Assembly (NCBI RefSeq): GCF_003014485.1
Contig: NZ_PYGA01000009.1
Location: 124,001 to 188,000, forward strand
From: Murinocardiopsis flavida
GTDB taxonomy: Bacteria; Actinomycetota; Actinomycetes; Streptosporangiales; Streptosporangiaceae
DNA: 64,000 nt
Direction of reading: 5' to 3'
Part shown: piece by piece, positions 47,267-56,902 of the stretch
Numbering within the stretch: the stretch's first letter is position 1
Layout: each line of letters starts with the position of its first letter
Program-made: the position numbers and the translations under genes
Notes under the pieces: model-generated
What the model was told of the DNA's origin: nothing
What the model saw: the letters and a program-made list of their open reading frames with translations, nothing else
The model's database searches: none

Positions 47267-48898
47267 TCAGCGCCCGCCCTCCAGCAGCGCGTACACGGCG
47301 CGCAGGTCGTCGGCGACACCGGCCTGCGCGTCCATCGCGCTCTGATACAGCGTGCGCCAATTCGCGGCGCCCCTCTCGGTCTGCTGACGAAGAAACTGGT
47401 CGACCCCGGTGCCGGTGTCGGAGGTGTCCCTGGACACCTTGACGTTGTACGCGATCCCGGCGACGACGAACGCCCCGGCGATGACCCACGCCACTGCGCT
47501 GCCTGTCGCCACTGCGACCACGGCGGCGAGCAGGGCACCGCCGCCAAGCGAGCCGTACCAGGCCTTGGCGTTCCCCGGTTCCGGAGCGGACGCGGCGATC
47601 GAGTTCTGAACGGCGGCGATCGACGCCTCGTCGGGACCCGCCGACGACACCTCGATCCGCCGACCCGCGTAGCTCACGACCGCCTTGTCCTCGAACGGGG
47701 CGCTCGCCTGCTCGGCGAGCCGGTCGGCCGCCGCGCGGATATGCGGGCCGAACGCCAGCAGCGCGGCCCTGCCGCGCTGCTCGGGGACGTCGGAGCCGGT
47801 GGCGTCGGCCCGCAGCAGGTCCATGGCGCTGCCGACCGGCGCGTCCCACCGCAACTGCCCCGGGGCGGTCGACGGGCTGCCGTTCCCCTCGATGATGTCG
47901 CGGAGCTGCGCGACCCGCGCGAGGATCGGGGCCTCCTTGTCGGCGCCCTCGTCGATGAGGAGCCGCAGCACGTGGGGGACCTCGGCCCCGGTGTCGGTCG
48001 CGCCCTCCGCGTCGGTGATGCCCTTTGAACCGGCGGTGCCTTCTGAACCGGCGGTGCCTTCTGAACCGGGGGTGCTTGCTGGACCGGTGGTGCCCGTAGG
48101 GCTGCTGAGGCGGTCCTGGAGCAGGGACCGCAGCGCGCCGAGGCGGTCGGCGTAGGTGATCCGGTTGGCGGCGTCGGCGGTCCCCTGCAAGCCGCGCGGG
48201 ACCTGGACGGCCGACCTGCCGCCGACCGCCTCCCAGTCCGCCGCGGCCCCCTGGCCGGAGTCGCGGTCGACCACGTTCAGCATGTGCCGCCGGACGAGAT
48301 CGCGCGCGGCGTCGCCGAACGCGCCGTCGGCAGCGGCGGTCCACAGCTCCCGCTGGTGGCGGCGCACCTCGGCCGGAATATCGGGCAGCGCGCTGTTCAA
48401 CAGCTCCACGGCGTACTGGGCGGTGCCTTCGGAACCCGCCAGCGTCCGCAGCGCGAGGAGGGTGAACACCGCGGTGCGCTCGGGGTCGCGGGCGTGCGCC
48501 GCCTCGATGTACGCCTTGGCCTTCGCCGTGTCGCCGCGCAGCGCCGCCGAGACGCCCTCGGCCGCCGGTGCGAGCCAGTACCCGGTGACGTCCGCGATGC
48601 CGAGCCCGCCCGCCGACTCGTGGTCCGACGTGCCGTCGAGCAGCGCGCCGACCTCGTAGCGCACGCGCGCCGGGCCGTCGAAGCCGACGAGCTCCGCGCG
48701 CAGGTCGCTCAGCTCGACGAACGCGTCGAAGGACCGCGACAACCGGTCCAGCCGCTGCTCAAGGGTCCCCTTGACCTCGCTTAGCTCCGAGTGCAGCCGC
48801 TTGGCCTGCGCGGCCGCCGTCCGGCGGGCGGCGGCGAGCTGTTCGTCGATCTCCCCGATCCGCTGGTTCTGGCGTCGTTCGGCCCAGTAGTTGCTCAT
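47267..48898 (-). CDS. Unknown coiled-coil/helical membrane protein
   Basis: 543 residues, not recognised. Residues 5-65 form a charged heptad-type coiled coil (QNQRIGEIDEQLAAARRTAAAQ..., KGTLEQRLDRLSRSF). A long helical, TPR-like part follows (DTAKAKAYIEAAHARDPERTAVFTLLALRTLAG), then a flexible linker with six-residue repeats (GSEGTA, GSEGTA, GSKGIT; about 282-310). Two close membrane helices lie near residues 446-480 (LLAAVVAVATGSAVAWVI, GAFVVAGIAYNV), with a short soluble tail. ATG 48898. It may be an envelope or secretion-linked scaffold. Confidence 0.7.
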   Translation of the reverse strand: MSNYWAERRQNQRIGEIDEQLAAARRTAAAQAKRLHSELSEVKGTLEQRLDRLSRSFDAFVELSDLRAELVGFDGPARVRYEVGALLDGTSDHESAGGLGIADVTGYWLAPAAEGVSAALRGDTAKAKAYIEAAHARDPERTAVFTLLALRTLAGSEGTAQYAVELLNSALPDIPAEVRRHQRELWTAAADGAFGDAARDLVRRHMLNVVDRDSGQGAAADWEAVGGRSAVQVPRGLQGTADAANRITYADRLGALRSLLQDRLSSPTGTTGPASTPGSEGTAGSEGTAGSKGITDAEGATDTGAEVPHVLRLLIDEGADKEAPILARVAQLRDIIEGNGSPSTAPGQLRWDAPVGSAMDLLRADATGSDVPEQRGRAALLAFGPHIRAAADRLAEQASAPFEDKAVVSYAGRRIEVSSAGPDEASIAAVQNSIAASAPEPGNAKAWYGSLGGGALLAAVVAVATGSAVAWVIAGAFVVAGIAYNVKVSRDTSDTGTGVDQFLRQQTERGAANWRTLYQSAMDAQAGVADDLRAVYALLEGGR

Positions 48899-48984
48899 GA
48901 CTTCTACGCTGCTTTCGTCCGGACTCCGGAGATCCCAGGAGTGCGACGTACACGGTAACCGCCCGGTTCCCCACTGTGTTTCGG

Positions 48985-49028
48985 CCGTGTCCCTGCCGTG
49001 CCACCACCGTGCCACTGCCGTGCTCGTC
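48985..49028. repeat. Four exact 11-bp-period CCGTG boxes
   Basis: CCGTGTCCCTG, CCGTGCCACCA, CCGTGCCACTG and CCGTGCTCGTC start at 48985, 48996, 49007 and 49018, in the 321-bp divergent gap (48899-49219). The rest of the gap is a CCGACCC/GACCCCG-rich low-complexity stretch (49090-49200); I see no clear promoter. Confidence 0.75.
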
Positions 49029-49219
49029 CCGATATGGGGCCGCGGGGCCGTGTTCGTGTGCGTCGGTGCGGCAAGATAGGGAGGAGGAGACCGCTCGTTC
49101 GGAGTCCACCCCGAGCCCGCCTCAGACCCCGGCCTGCTTCAGACCCCGAACCCGCTCTCGGCCCGAACCCCCGACCCGGCCCCCCGACCCGAACCGCGTC
49201 CGTACACAAGGAGCCTCCG

Positions 49220-50245
49220 ATTAGCCGCTTGGTGCTGTGGAATATCGACCTCACCCTCGTGGACGTCGCCCGGGTGACCAGGGCGGCGTGCGCCGAGGCG
49301 TTCGAGACGGTCACCGGCCAGCCGCTGGTCTACCTGGCGGCGACCTCGGGCCTCAGCGACTCCGAGATCTTCTTCGAGTTCCTGGCCCGCAACGACGTCG
49401 ACGGCGAACCCGACTACGACCAGCTGCCCGACTTCATCGAAGCGCTCGGCGACGCGTTCGCGCGCCGCCGCGACCAGCTCACCGCCACGGGCCGCGCCAT
49501 GCCCGGCGCGCTCGAAGCGCTCCAAGGTGTCGCCGGCATGGAGAACACCGTGCAGAGCGTGGTGACCGGCAGCATCATGCCAAATGCCGTCGCGAAACTC
49601 GCGGCGTTCGGCATGGACGGCTACCTCGATCTCAGCATCGGGGGCTTCGGTTCCGAGCACTACCCCAAGGCGAGCATGATCCAGTTCACCCGCATGCGCG
49701 CCGAGGAAGCCCGCAAGACCTCGTTCCCGGAGTCCCGCACGGTCTACATCACCGACGCCGTCCGCGACGTGGAGGCCGCCATCATCGGCAGGGCGACGCC
49801 CATCGGCGTCCTCGGCGGGTCGGCCACCGAGTCGCAGCTCCGCGCGGCGGGCGCGCGGCACGTGCTGCCCGACCTCACCGACGTCGAGGCGCTGTTCGCG
49901 GCGGTGCGCGCCGCGACCGGCGGCGTCGCGGCGCCGGCCGAGCCCGACGACCACCACCTCACCGAACCGCTGGCCCACCTCCGCCGGCCCGCTTCCGACC
50001 GCACCGCCGAGATGCCGCCCGTAGCCGCCCCGGCGGCGCCGTCCGCCGCGGCCGCCTCGGCTGACTCGTCCGACGAGCGCACAGCGGAGCTGCCGCACCT
50101 CGGTCCCGACGGCGGCGAGGACCAGAAGACCGCCGAGATGCCGCCCGTCACGCCGCCCGCCGAACCGCCCGCTCCGCAGTCCACCGAGGACCGCACCAGG
50201 CCGCTGCCGTACCGCGGGCCGGAGGACGGTGCCACGGGAGCCTGA
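49220..50245 (+). CDS. HAD-family phosphatase-like protein, probable ATT start
   Basis: 341 residues. It opens ISRLVLWNIDLTLVDVARVT (HAD motif I, with Asn replacing the usual first Asp: WNID), followed by a cap region and YITDAVRDVEAA. AAGGAG lies exactly six bases before ATT 49220, whereas TTG 49229 and GTG 49232 are 15 or more bases away; no ATG is in range. The C-terminal 85 residues are disordered, with repeated RTAEMPPV, RTAELPHL, KTAEMPPV and RTRPLPYR boxes. With the nucleophile position altered, catalysis is uncertain. Confidence 0.75.
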   Translation: MSRLVLWNIDLTLVDVARVTRAACAEAFETVTGQPLVYLAATSGLSDSEIFFEFLARNDVDGEPDYDQLPDFIEALGDAFARRRDQLTATGRAMPGALEALQGVAGMENTVQSVVTGSIMPNAVAKLAAFGMDGYLDLSIGGFGSEHYPKASMIQFTRMRAEEARKTSFPESRTVYITDAVRDVEAAIIGRATPIGVLGGSATESQLRAAGARHVLPDLTDVEALFAAVRAATGGVAAPAEPDDHHLTEPLAHLRRPASDRTAEMPPVAAPAAPSAAAASADSSDERTAELPHLGPDGGEDQKTAEMPPVTPPAEPPAPQSTEDRTRPLPYRGPEDGATGA

Positions 50246-50716
50246 CCAGGCCCCGGGGGCGGGTCCCGGGCTGACCGGAAGCGGACTGTGGCGCCCGGCC
50301 CCATGGAAACCGGTGCCGTACCGGGCGTAGCGTCGGTTCCGTGCACCCGGATACCCGCCTGAACCACCCGTCCGCACCAACCGCATCCGGTCGCGCAATG
50401 CACTCCTAACAGCGGAAACGTGCTATTAACGCGGTTTGGGGATGTTGATCGCTGTTCTACGGTGTGAAACGCAGTAGCCTGAACCGAGGCGTGGAGCGGA
50501 CGACGACGTCCCCCCACACAGAACCTTGACCTGTGCGCACAGGACCACTGGGGGATTCTCCGATGCGGGCCGATGAACAGGGACGCGTTGCGCTCCCCGG
50601 TGGTGTTCACACATCATCACAATGCACACCCCACGTGTTACCGCGACAGGCGCGCGGACGCCCCCAGGACCTGGGCGCGGTGACCACCGACGACTCACAA
50701 AGGAGTGAGATCGCAC
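50246..50716. promoter_or_regulatory. 471-bp regulatory region of glutamate dehydrogenase
   Basis: No gene. Contains a perfect 14-bp palindrome CCTGTGCGCACAGG (50530-50543) overlapping a TTGACC box (50526-50531), a TTGATC box at 50445, and AAGGAG before the start. Which box is the true promoter is unclear. Confidence 0.45.
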
Positions 50717-53700
50717 ATGTCCGGGCAGTCTGACGCTGTGCAGGAACGGATCCTCGGCGAAGCCGCCACCCAGTGGCCCGAACTCGCCGGCGCCTCCTCG
50801 GCCGACACCTCTCCGGTCGGCATCTCCCCGGCCGACCTCCGCGACGTCGAACGGTTCCTCCGGCTGTACTACCGGCACGTCGCGTCCGAGGAGCTCAAGG
50901 AGCGCGGCGGAGCCGAGATCTGCGGCGCCGCCATGGCGCACCGCGAACTCGCCCGGCACCGTCCCCAGGGCCGCGCGAAGGTGCGCGCCTACACACCCGA
51001 CCGCGAGGCCGGCGGGTGGGACGTCGGCCACTCCGTCGTCGAGATCGTCACCGACGACGCGCCGTTCCTCGTCAACAGCGTGACCATGGAACTCGCCCGC
51101 CGCGGCATCGGCGTCCAACTCATCATCCACCCCCAGCTCGTCGTCCAACGCGACCTCAACGGCGACCTCATCGAGGTCGAGCCCGAGGACGCCGCCGCGC
51201 ACCCCGGCCTCGCCCCGCTCGCCGAGTCGTGGATCCACATCGAGGTCGACCGCCAGTCCGACTCCGCGGCGCTCAAGGACATCGAAGCCGACCTCGAACG
51301 CGTCCTCAGCGACGTCCGCCAGGTCGACGAGGACTCCGGGAAGATGCGCGGCCGTGCCATAGACCTCGCCGAGGAACTGTTCAACAACGAAGCGGTCCTC
51401 GAACGCTCCGGTATCCGCAGCCGCGAGGTCATCGAAGGCGTCGAGTTCCTGCGCTGGGTGGCCGACCGCCACTTCACCTTCATCGGCTACCGCGAATACG
51501 CCCTCGCCGAGGACTCCGACGGCGCGATGTCCCTGCGCCCCGTCACCGGCACCGGCCTCGGCGTGCTGCGCATGGACGCCCCCGCCGAGGAGGGCTACGC
51601 CGTCCTGCCCCCCGAGGCCCGCGCGAAGGCGCGCGAACCCCACGTGCTGGTGCTCACCAAGGCCAACTCCCGGGCGACCGTGCACCGCCCCAAGTACCTC
51701 GACTACATCGGCGTCAAGCGCTTCGACGCCGACGGCAACGTCGTCGGCGAGCGCCGCTTCCTCGGCCTCTACACCCACGAGGCGTCCACCACCAGCATCG
51801 CGCAGATCCCCCTGCTCAAGCGCAAGCAGGCCGAGGTGCTCGAACTCGCCGGGTTCGACGCCGACTCCTACGACGGCAAGGACCTCACCGAGATCCTCGA
51901 AGGCTTCCCCCGCGAGGAGCTGTTCCAGACCCCCGTCGAGGAGCTGTACGACATCGTCCTCGGCGTGCTGCGGCTGCGCGAACGCCGCGGCACCAAGCTG
52001 TTCGTGCGCCGCGACCCCTACGGCCGCTACGTGTCGTGCCTGGTGTACCTGCCGCGCGACCGCTACAACACGAAGGTCCGGCTCGACGTCCAGAAAGTGC
52101 TCGAACACGCCTTCGAGGGCGCCAACATGGACCACAGCGTCATGGTCGGCTCCTCGCCGCTGGCCCGCCTCTACGTGGTGGTCCGCGCCGACCGCGGCCG
52201 CGCCCTCGCCGACGTCGACCACACCGCGCTCGAAGCCGAGGTGGTCAAGGCCACCCGCTCCTGGGACGACGACCTGCTCGCCGAGCTCACCGCGCGGTTC
52301 GGCGCCGACCGCGCCGCCGAACTGCTGTTCTCCTACGGCGAGATGCTGCCCGAGGGCTACAAGGCCGACACCGGCGCCGCCACCGCCGTCGACGACCTCG
52401 CCAGGGTCGACACCCTGACCCCCGGCGGGCTCACCGTCAGCCTGTACCAGCAGGAGGGCGCCGGCGAGCACGACTGGCGCTTCAAGGTCTACCGCGAAGG
52501 CGACCCCATCTCGCTGTCCCGGGTGCTGCCCCTGCTGGAGCACATGGGACTGGAGGTGGTCGACGAACGCCCCTACGCCATCACCCGCCCCGGCGCCGAC
52601 GACTCCGAGCGGCGCTCCTGGATCTACGACTTCGGGCTCGCCCCCCTCCCGTCGGCCTCCATGTCGCCCGAGCGACTCAAGGGCCTGTTCGAGGACGCCT
52701 TCGTCGCCCTCTGGCACGGCAGAGGCGAGTCCGACGGCTTCAACGCCCTCGTGCTGCGCGCCGGCCTCACCTGGCGCCAGCTCACCATCCTGCGCGCCTA
52801 CGCCAAGTACCTCCGCCAGACCGGGAGCACGTTCAGCCCCGCCTACATCGCCGACGTCCTCGTCGCCAACGAGCACATCGCGAACCTGCTGGTGCGGCTG
52901 TTCGAGTCGCGGTTCGACCCGGCGCGCACCACCGGCCGCAAGGAGCGCACCGAGGGCATCGCCGAGGAGGTCCGCGGCGAACTCGACACCGTGGCGAGCC
53001 TCGACCACGACCGCATCCTCCGGTCCTTCCTGTCCGCCATCGAAGCCACCCTGCGCACCAACTACTTCCAGAACGCGGGAACCGCCTCCGGCTCGGACTC
53101 TGCAACCGCCTCCGGCGCGAAGGCGGGCAGCGACCCAAAGCCCTACCTCGTCTACAAGCTCGACCCGGAGCGCATCCCCGACCTCCCCGCGCCGCGGCCC
53201 CGCTACGAGATGTTCGTCTACTCGCCCCGGGTCGAAGGCGTGCACCTGCGCTTCGGCTCCGTCGCGCGCGGCGGACTCCGCTGGTCCGAGCGGCCCGAGG
53301 ACTTCCGCACCGAGGTGCTCGGCCTGGTCAAGGCGCAGATGGTGAAGAACACCGTCATCGTGCCCAACGGCGCCAAGGGCGGCTTCGTCTGCAAGCAACT
53401 CCCCGCCGGCGGCGACCGCGACGCCGTCCAGGCCGAGGTCATCGCCTGCTACAAGCACTTCATCAGCGGGCTGCTCGACGTCACCGACAACCTCGTCGAC
53501 GGCCGCATCGACCACCCCGACGACGTCGTCCGCTACGACGGCGACGACTCCTACCTCGTGGTCGCCGCCGACAAGGGCACCGCGACCTTCTCCGACATCG
53601 CCAACTCCATCTCCGTGCAGCGGGGATTCTGGCTCGGCGACGCCTTCGCGTCCGGCGGCTCCGTCGGCTACGACCACAAGGCCATGGGCATCACAGCCAA

Positions 53701-55669
53701 GGGCGCGTGGGAGTCGGTGCGCTACCACTTCCGCGAGATGGGCGTCGACGTCCAGAACGAGGACTTCACCGCCGTCGGCGTCGGCGACATGTCCGGCGAC
53801 GTCTTCGGCAACGGGATGCTGCTGTCGGAGCACATCCGGCTGGTCGCGGCGTTCGACCACCGCCACATCTTCCTCGACCCCGGGGCCGACCCCGCGCGCG
53901 GCCACGCCGAACGCAGCCGGCTGTTCGACCTGCCGCGCAGCTCCTGGGACGACTACGACCGCTCGCTGATCTCCCAGGGCGGCGGCGTGCACCCGCGCAC
54001 CGCCAAGTCCATCCCCATCACACCGGAGGTCCGCGCGGCGCTCGACCTCGGCGGCGACGTCACATCGCTGCCGCCGTTCGAGCTGATCCGCGCCATCCTC
54101 AGGTCGCCCGTCGACCTGTTCTGGAACGGCGGCATCGGCACCTACATCAAGTCCTCGACCGAGACCAACGCCGCCGTCGGCGACAAGACCAACGACCCGG
54201 TCCGCGTCGACGCCACCGAACTGCGGTGCAAGGTCGTCGGCGAAGGCGGCAACCTCGGCCTCACCCAGCTCGGCCGCATCGAGTTCGCGCTCGAAGGCGG
54301 CCGCGTCAACACCGACTTCATCGACAACTCCGCCGGCGTCGACACCTCCGACCACGAGGTGAACATCAAGATCCTGCTCGACCCCGAGGTCCGCGCCGGG
54401 CGCATGACCAAGGAGGAGCGCGACGCCCTGTTCATGGGCATGACCGACGAGGTCTCCGACCTCGTCCTGCGCGACAACTACCACCAGAACGTGGTGCTCG
54501 CCGCGGCGCGCAAGCAGTCGCAGTCGATGCTCCACGTGCACGCCCGGTACCTGCGCAGGCTCGAACGCTCCGGGCGGCTCAAGCGGAAGCTGGAGTTCCT
54601 GCCCGACGACAAGGCCATCGCCGCGCGGCGCGCCGCCGGCCAGGGCCTGTCGGGCCCGGAGTTCGCCACTCTGCTCGCCTACACCAAGATCGCCCTGGGC
54701 GAGGACATCCTGTCGTCCTCGCTCCCGCGCGACGAGTACCTGCGCGAGACGCTCACCGGCTACTTCCCGACCCCGCTGCGGGAGCGGTTCGCCGACGCGA
54801 TGCCCGAACACCCGCTGAGCAGCGAGATCGTCACCACCCAGGTCGTCAACGACTTCGTGAACCGGGCGGGCACCACCTTCGCGTTCCGGATCAACGAGGA
54901 GACCAGCGCGAGCTTCGCCGACATCGCGCGGGCCTACCTCGTGGTCAAGGACGTCTTCCAGATGGCGGACCTCTGGCGGTCCGTCGAGGCGCTCGACCAC
55001 GAGATCGACGTCGACACCCAGCTCACCATGCTGCTCGAAGGGCGCAAGCTGCTGGAGCGCGCCGTCCGGTGGCTGCTGCGCAACCGCAGGTCGCCGTTTG
55101 GCCTGGCGGCGGAGGTCGAGTACTTCAGCGCGGGCGTCGCCGAGATCCTGCCCATGCTGCCGGAGATGCTCCAGGGGCGCGACCTCGCGGCGTACGAGGA
55201 GCGGCGCGACTCCTACATCGCCCGAGGGGTCCCGAAGGAGCTCGCCGAGCGCGTCGCGGCCATGGTCCCGGCCTACTCGGCGTTCGACCTGGTGGAGGTC
55301 GCGAACCGCACCTCGCGCACCCTGCGCGAGGTCGCCGAGTGCTACTTCGACCTCGCCGACCAGCTCCAGATCAGCCGGCTGCGGGAGCGCATCATCGCGC
55401 TGCCGCGCGACGACCGCTGGAACACCATGGCCCGCTCCGCGCTGCGCGACGACCTCTACGCCGCGCACGCCGAGCTGTCCGGCGACATCCTGCTGTCGGG
55501 CAGCTCCGGGGAGACCCCCGACGAGCTGCGCGCGCACTGGACCGACCAGAACGAGCGCGCGGTCGAGCGGTCCGGGCAGACCATGTCGGAGATCTGGGAG
55601 ACCGAGCGGTTCGACCTCGCCACCCTGTCGGTGGCCGTGCGCTCGATCCGGTCCCTGGTCGTGGGCTGA
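50717..55669 (+). CDS. gdh: Large NAD-specific glutamate dehydrogenase
   Basis: 1650 residues, the 180-kDa class known from Streptomyces and mycobacteria. It oxidises glutamate to 2-oxoglutarate with NAD. Long N-terminal regulatory part with ACT-like segments; the catalytic third has VARGGLRWSERPEDFRTEVLGL, NTVIVPNGAKGGFV (substrate Lys) and VVGEGGNLGLTQ for NAD binding. A Ser/Ala/Gly low-complexity insertion is seen at about 787-812. ATG 50717 with AAGGAG about ten bases upstream. A strong terminator follows. Confidence 0.96.
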   Translation: MSGQSDAVQERILGEAATQWPELAGASSADTSPVGISPADLRDVERFLRLYYRHVASEELKERGGAEICGAAMAHRELARHRPQGRAKVRAYTPDREAGGWDVGHSVVEIVTDDAPFLVNSVTMELARRGIGVQLIIHPQLVVQRDLNGDLIEVEPEDAAAHPGLAPLAESWIHIEVDRQSDSAALKDIEADLERVLSDVRQVDEDSGKMRGRAIDLAEELFNNEAVLERSGIRSREVIEGVEFLRWVADRHFTFIGYREYALAEDSDGAMSLRPVTGTGLGVLRMDAPAEEGYAVLPPEARAKAREPHVLVLTKANSRATVHRPKYLDYIGVKRFDADGNVVGERRFLGLYTHEASTTSIAQIPLLKRKQAEVLELAGFDADSYDGKDLTEILEGFPREELFQTPVEELYDIVLGVLRLRERRGTKLFVRRDPYGRYVSCLVYLPRDRYNTKVRLDVQKVLEHAFEGANMDHSVMVGSSPLARLYVVVRADRGRALADVDHTALEAEVVKATRSWDDDLLAELTARFGADRAAELLFSYGEMLPEGYKADTGAATAVDDLARVDTLTPGGLTVSLYQQEGAGEHDWRFKVYREGDPISLSRVLPLLEHMGLEVVDERPYAITRPGADDSERRSWIYDFGLAPLPSASMSPERLKGLFEDAFVALWHGRGESDGFNALVLRAGLTWRQLTILRAYAKYLRQTGSTFSPAYIADVLVANEHIANLLVRLFESRFDPARTTGRKERTEGIAEEVRGELDTVASLDHDRILRSFLSAIEATLRTNYFQNAGTASGSDSATASGAKAGSDPKPYLVYKLDPERIPDLPAPRPRYEMFVYSPRVEGVHLRFGSVARGGLRWSERPEDFRTEVLGLVKAQMVKNTVIVPNGAKGGFVCKQLPAGGDRDAVQAEVIACYKHFISGLLDVTDNLVDGRIDHPDDVVRYDGDDSYLVVAADKGTATFSDIANSISVQRGFWLGDAFASGGSVGYDHKAMGITAKGAWESVRYHFREMGVDVQNEDFTAVGVGDMSGDVFGNGMLLSEHIRLVAAFDHRHIFLDPGADPARGHAERSRLFDLPRSSWDDYDRSLISQGGGVHPRTAKSIPITPEVRAALDLGGDVTSLPPFELIRAILRSPVDLFWNGGIGTYIKSSTETNAAVGDKTNDPVRVDATELRCKVVGEGGNLGLTQLGRIEFALEGGRVNTDFIDNSAGVDTSDHEVNIKILLDPEVRAGRMTKEERDALFMGMTDEVSDLVLRDNYHQNVVLAAARKQSQSMLHVHARYLRRLERSGRLKRKLEFLPDDKAIAARRAAGQGLSGPEFATLLAYTKIALGEDILSSSLPRDEYLRETLTGYFPTPLRERFADAMPEHPLSSEIVTTQVVNDFVNRAGTTFAFRINEETSASFADIARAYLVVKDVFQMADLWRSVEALDHEIDVDTQLTMLLEGRKLLERAVRWLLRNRRSPFGLAAEVEYFSAGVAEILPMLPEMLQGRDLAAYEERRDSYIARGVPKELAERVAAMVPAYSAFDLVEVANRTSRTLREVAECYFDLADQLQISRLRERIIALPRDDRWNTMARSALRDDLYAAHAELSGDILLSGSSGETPDELRAHWTDQNERAVERSGQTMSEIWETERFDLATLSVAVRSIRSLVVG

Positions 55670-55701
55670 CCTGTGGCCGGTTGAGTAGGCCCGTTGAGTA
55701 G

Positions 55702-55743
55702 GTCCCGGCGGGGTCCCGGTCATAACCGGGACCCCGCCGGGAC
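55702..55743 (+). terminator. Strong terminator after glutamate dehydrogenase
   Basis: Perfect 19-bp stem (55702-55720 / 55725-55743) with a CATA loop. No T-run. Confidence 0.85.
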
Positions 55744-55849
55744 TTGGGGCTGTTGTCGCCCTGGTGTCCCGTTTGGTGCAATAGAGTCCGTGGGAAAGCA
55801 CGGTCAACCGCTGAATGGCCCCGACCTCCAGGTCCGGCTGCACGCGGCC

Positions 55850-56755
55850 ATGAACAACCCCGAAGACCTCGCGGCCCTGGTCCTCGGCGGGCTGGCCGCC
55901 GCGGCGGGCACCGATCCCGCCGTTGGGGCCCCTTCTTCTGGACCGCTTCCTTCCGGGCCGCTTTCTCCTGGTTCCCTTCCCGCTGGGCCCCCGCCTATCG
56001 GACCCTCCTCCGCCGGGCCCGAGGTCCTGTGGGCGGCCGAGCGCGCCTACCGGATCGACGACGACCGCCACCGCGGAGTCGTCGTCTACACCGCGGCGCT
56101 GCGCGCCTGCGCCGAGTACCGCAAGGCCGAGAAGCTGCTCCGGGCCCACCAGAAGCGCTACGGCGCCAACGCCGACGTCTGGTTCGGCCTCGCGGCGCTC
56201 GCCGCCCGGCGCGGCAACGACACCGACGTCCGGGTGTCGCTCGACAACGCCCTGCGCCACGACCCCGACCACGCCGAATCCCTCACCTGGGGCTACCAGT
56301 ACATCCGCCATGTCCGCGACCAGGCCCGCGGCTCCGGCGAGGCCGCGGCCGAGGAGTGGCTCGGCCAGTACACCAAGCGCAGTTGGCGCGCCACGCTGAT
56401 GCTCGCCGACCGCTCCCTCGACCGCGGCGACCTGAACACCGCCGAGGACCGCTACGCCCACGCCTGCGGGCTCGCCCCGCGCAACACCGAGATGCTCATG
56501 GGCTGCGCCCGCGGCCTCGCCGACCGCGGCTACCTCCAGGAATGCGCCAACCTGGTGCTGCGCGTGTGGAAGGCGTCCATGGGGCCGCGGCCCATGGTGC
56601 ACGCCGTCGAGGCGCTGCTGCGCGCCGGCGAGGCCGGGCAGGCGTCCATGGCCATGACCCGGCTGCGCGGGCTGCAACTCGACGGCCCCGAGCAGCGCAT
56701 CGCCGAAGGGCTCGGCGAACGCGTGCGGGCCGCCTGCGTCTCCGCCGGCATTTGA
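55850..56755 (+). CDS. TPR-like protein upstream of prfB
   Basis: 301 residues from ATG 55850; GTG 55790 is a possible earlier start. A short helical N-terminus (NNPEDLAALVLGGLAAAAG) is joined by a Gly/Pro/Ser linker with five-residue repeats (about 27-57) to a set of TPR-like helices: AALRACAEYRKAEKLLRAHQKRYGANADVWFGLAALAARRG, DALRHDPDHAESL, DLNTAEDRYAHACGLAPRNTEMLMGCAR. Probably a protein-interaction scaffold; partner unknown. The stop begins a 12-bp repeat array. Confidence 0.75.
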   Translation: MNNPEDLAALVLGGLAAAAGTDPAVGAPSSGPLPSGPLSPGSLPAGPPPIGPSSAGPEVLWAAERAYRIDDDRHRGVVVYTAALRACAEYRKAEKLLRAHQKRYGANADVWFGLAALAARRGNDTDVRVSLDNALRHDPDHAESLTWGYQYIRHVRDQARGSGEAAAEEWLGQYTKRSWRATLMLADRSLDRGDLNTAEDRYAHACGLAPRNTEMLMGCARGLADRGYLQECANLVLRVWKASMGPRPMVHAVEALLRAGEAGQASMAMTRLRGLQLDGPEQRIAEGLGERVRAACVSAGI

Positions 56756-56848
56756 GCTGATACCTGAGCTGGCACCTGAGCTGATACCTGAGCTGATACC
56801 TGAGCTGATACCTGTGCCGGCATCCGAGCGGGCGCCTGAGCCGGGGCG
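56753..56848. repeat. Eight 12-bp units starting at the TPR gene stop codon
   Basis: TGAGCTGATACC repeated five times (second unit TGAGCTGGCACC), then three diverged units. TGA therefore recurs in frame at 12-base steps. Unit 6 (TGTGCCGGCATC) copies the codons that precede the real stop. Confidence 0.85.
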
Positions 56849-56890
56849 CGGGCGGGGGTGCGGGCGGCCCGTGCCAGGTCCCGGTGGGCC

Positions 56891-56896
56891 TAGACT
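56891..56896 (+). promoter_or_regulatory. -10 element of prfB (leaderless)
   Basis: TAGACT ends six bases before GTG 56903, and no ribosome site is present. The -35 region is weak. Confidence 0.55.
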
Positions 56897-56902
56897 GGGC
56901 GG

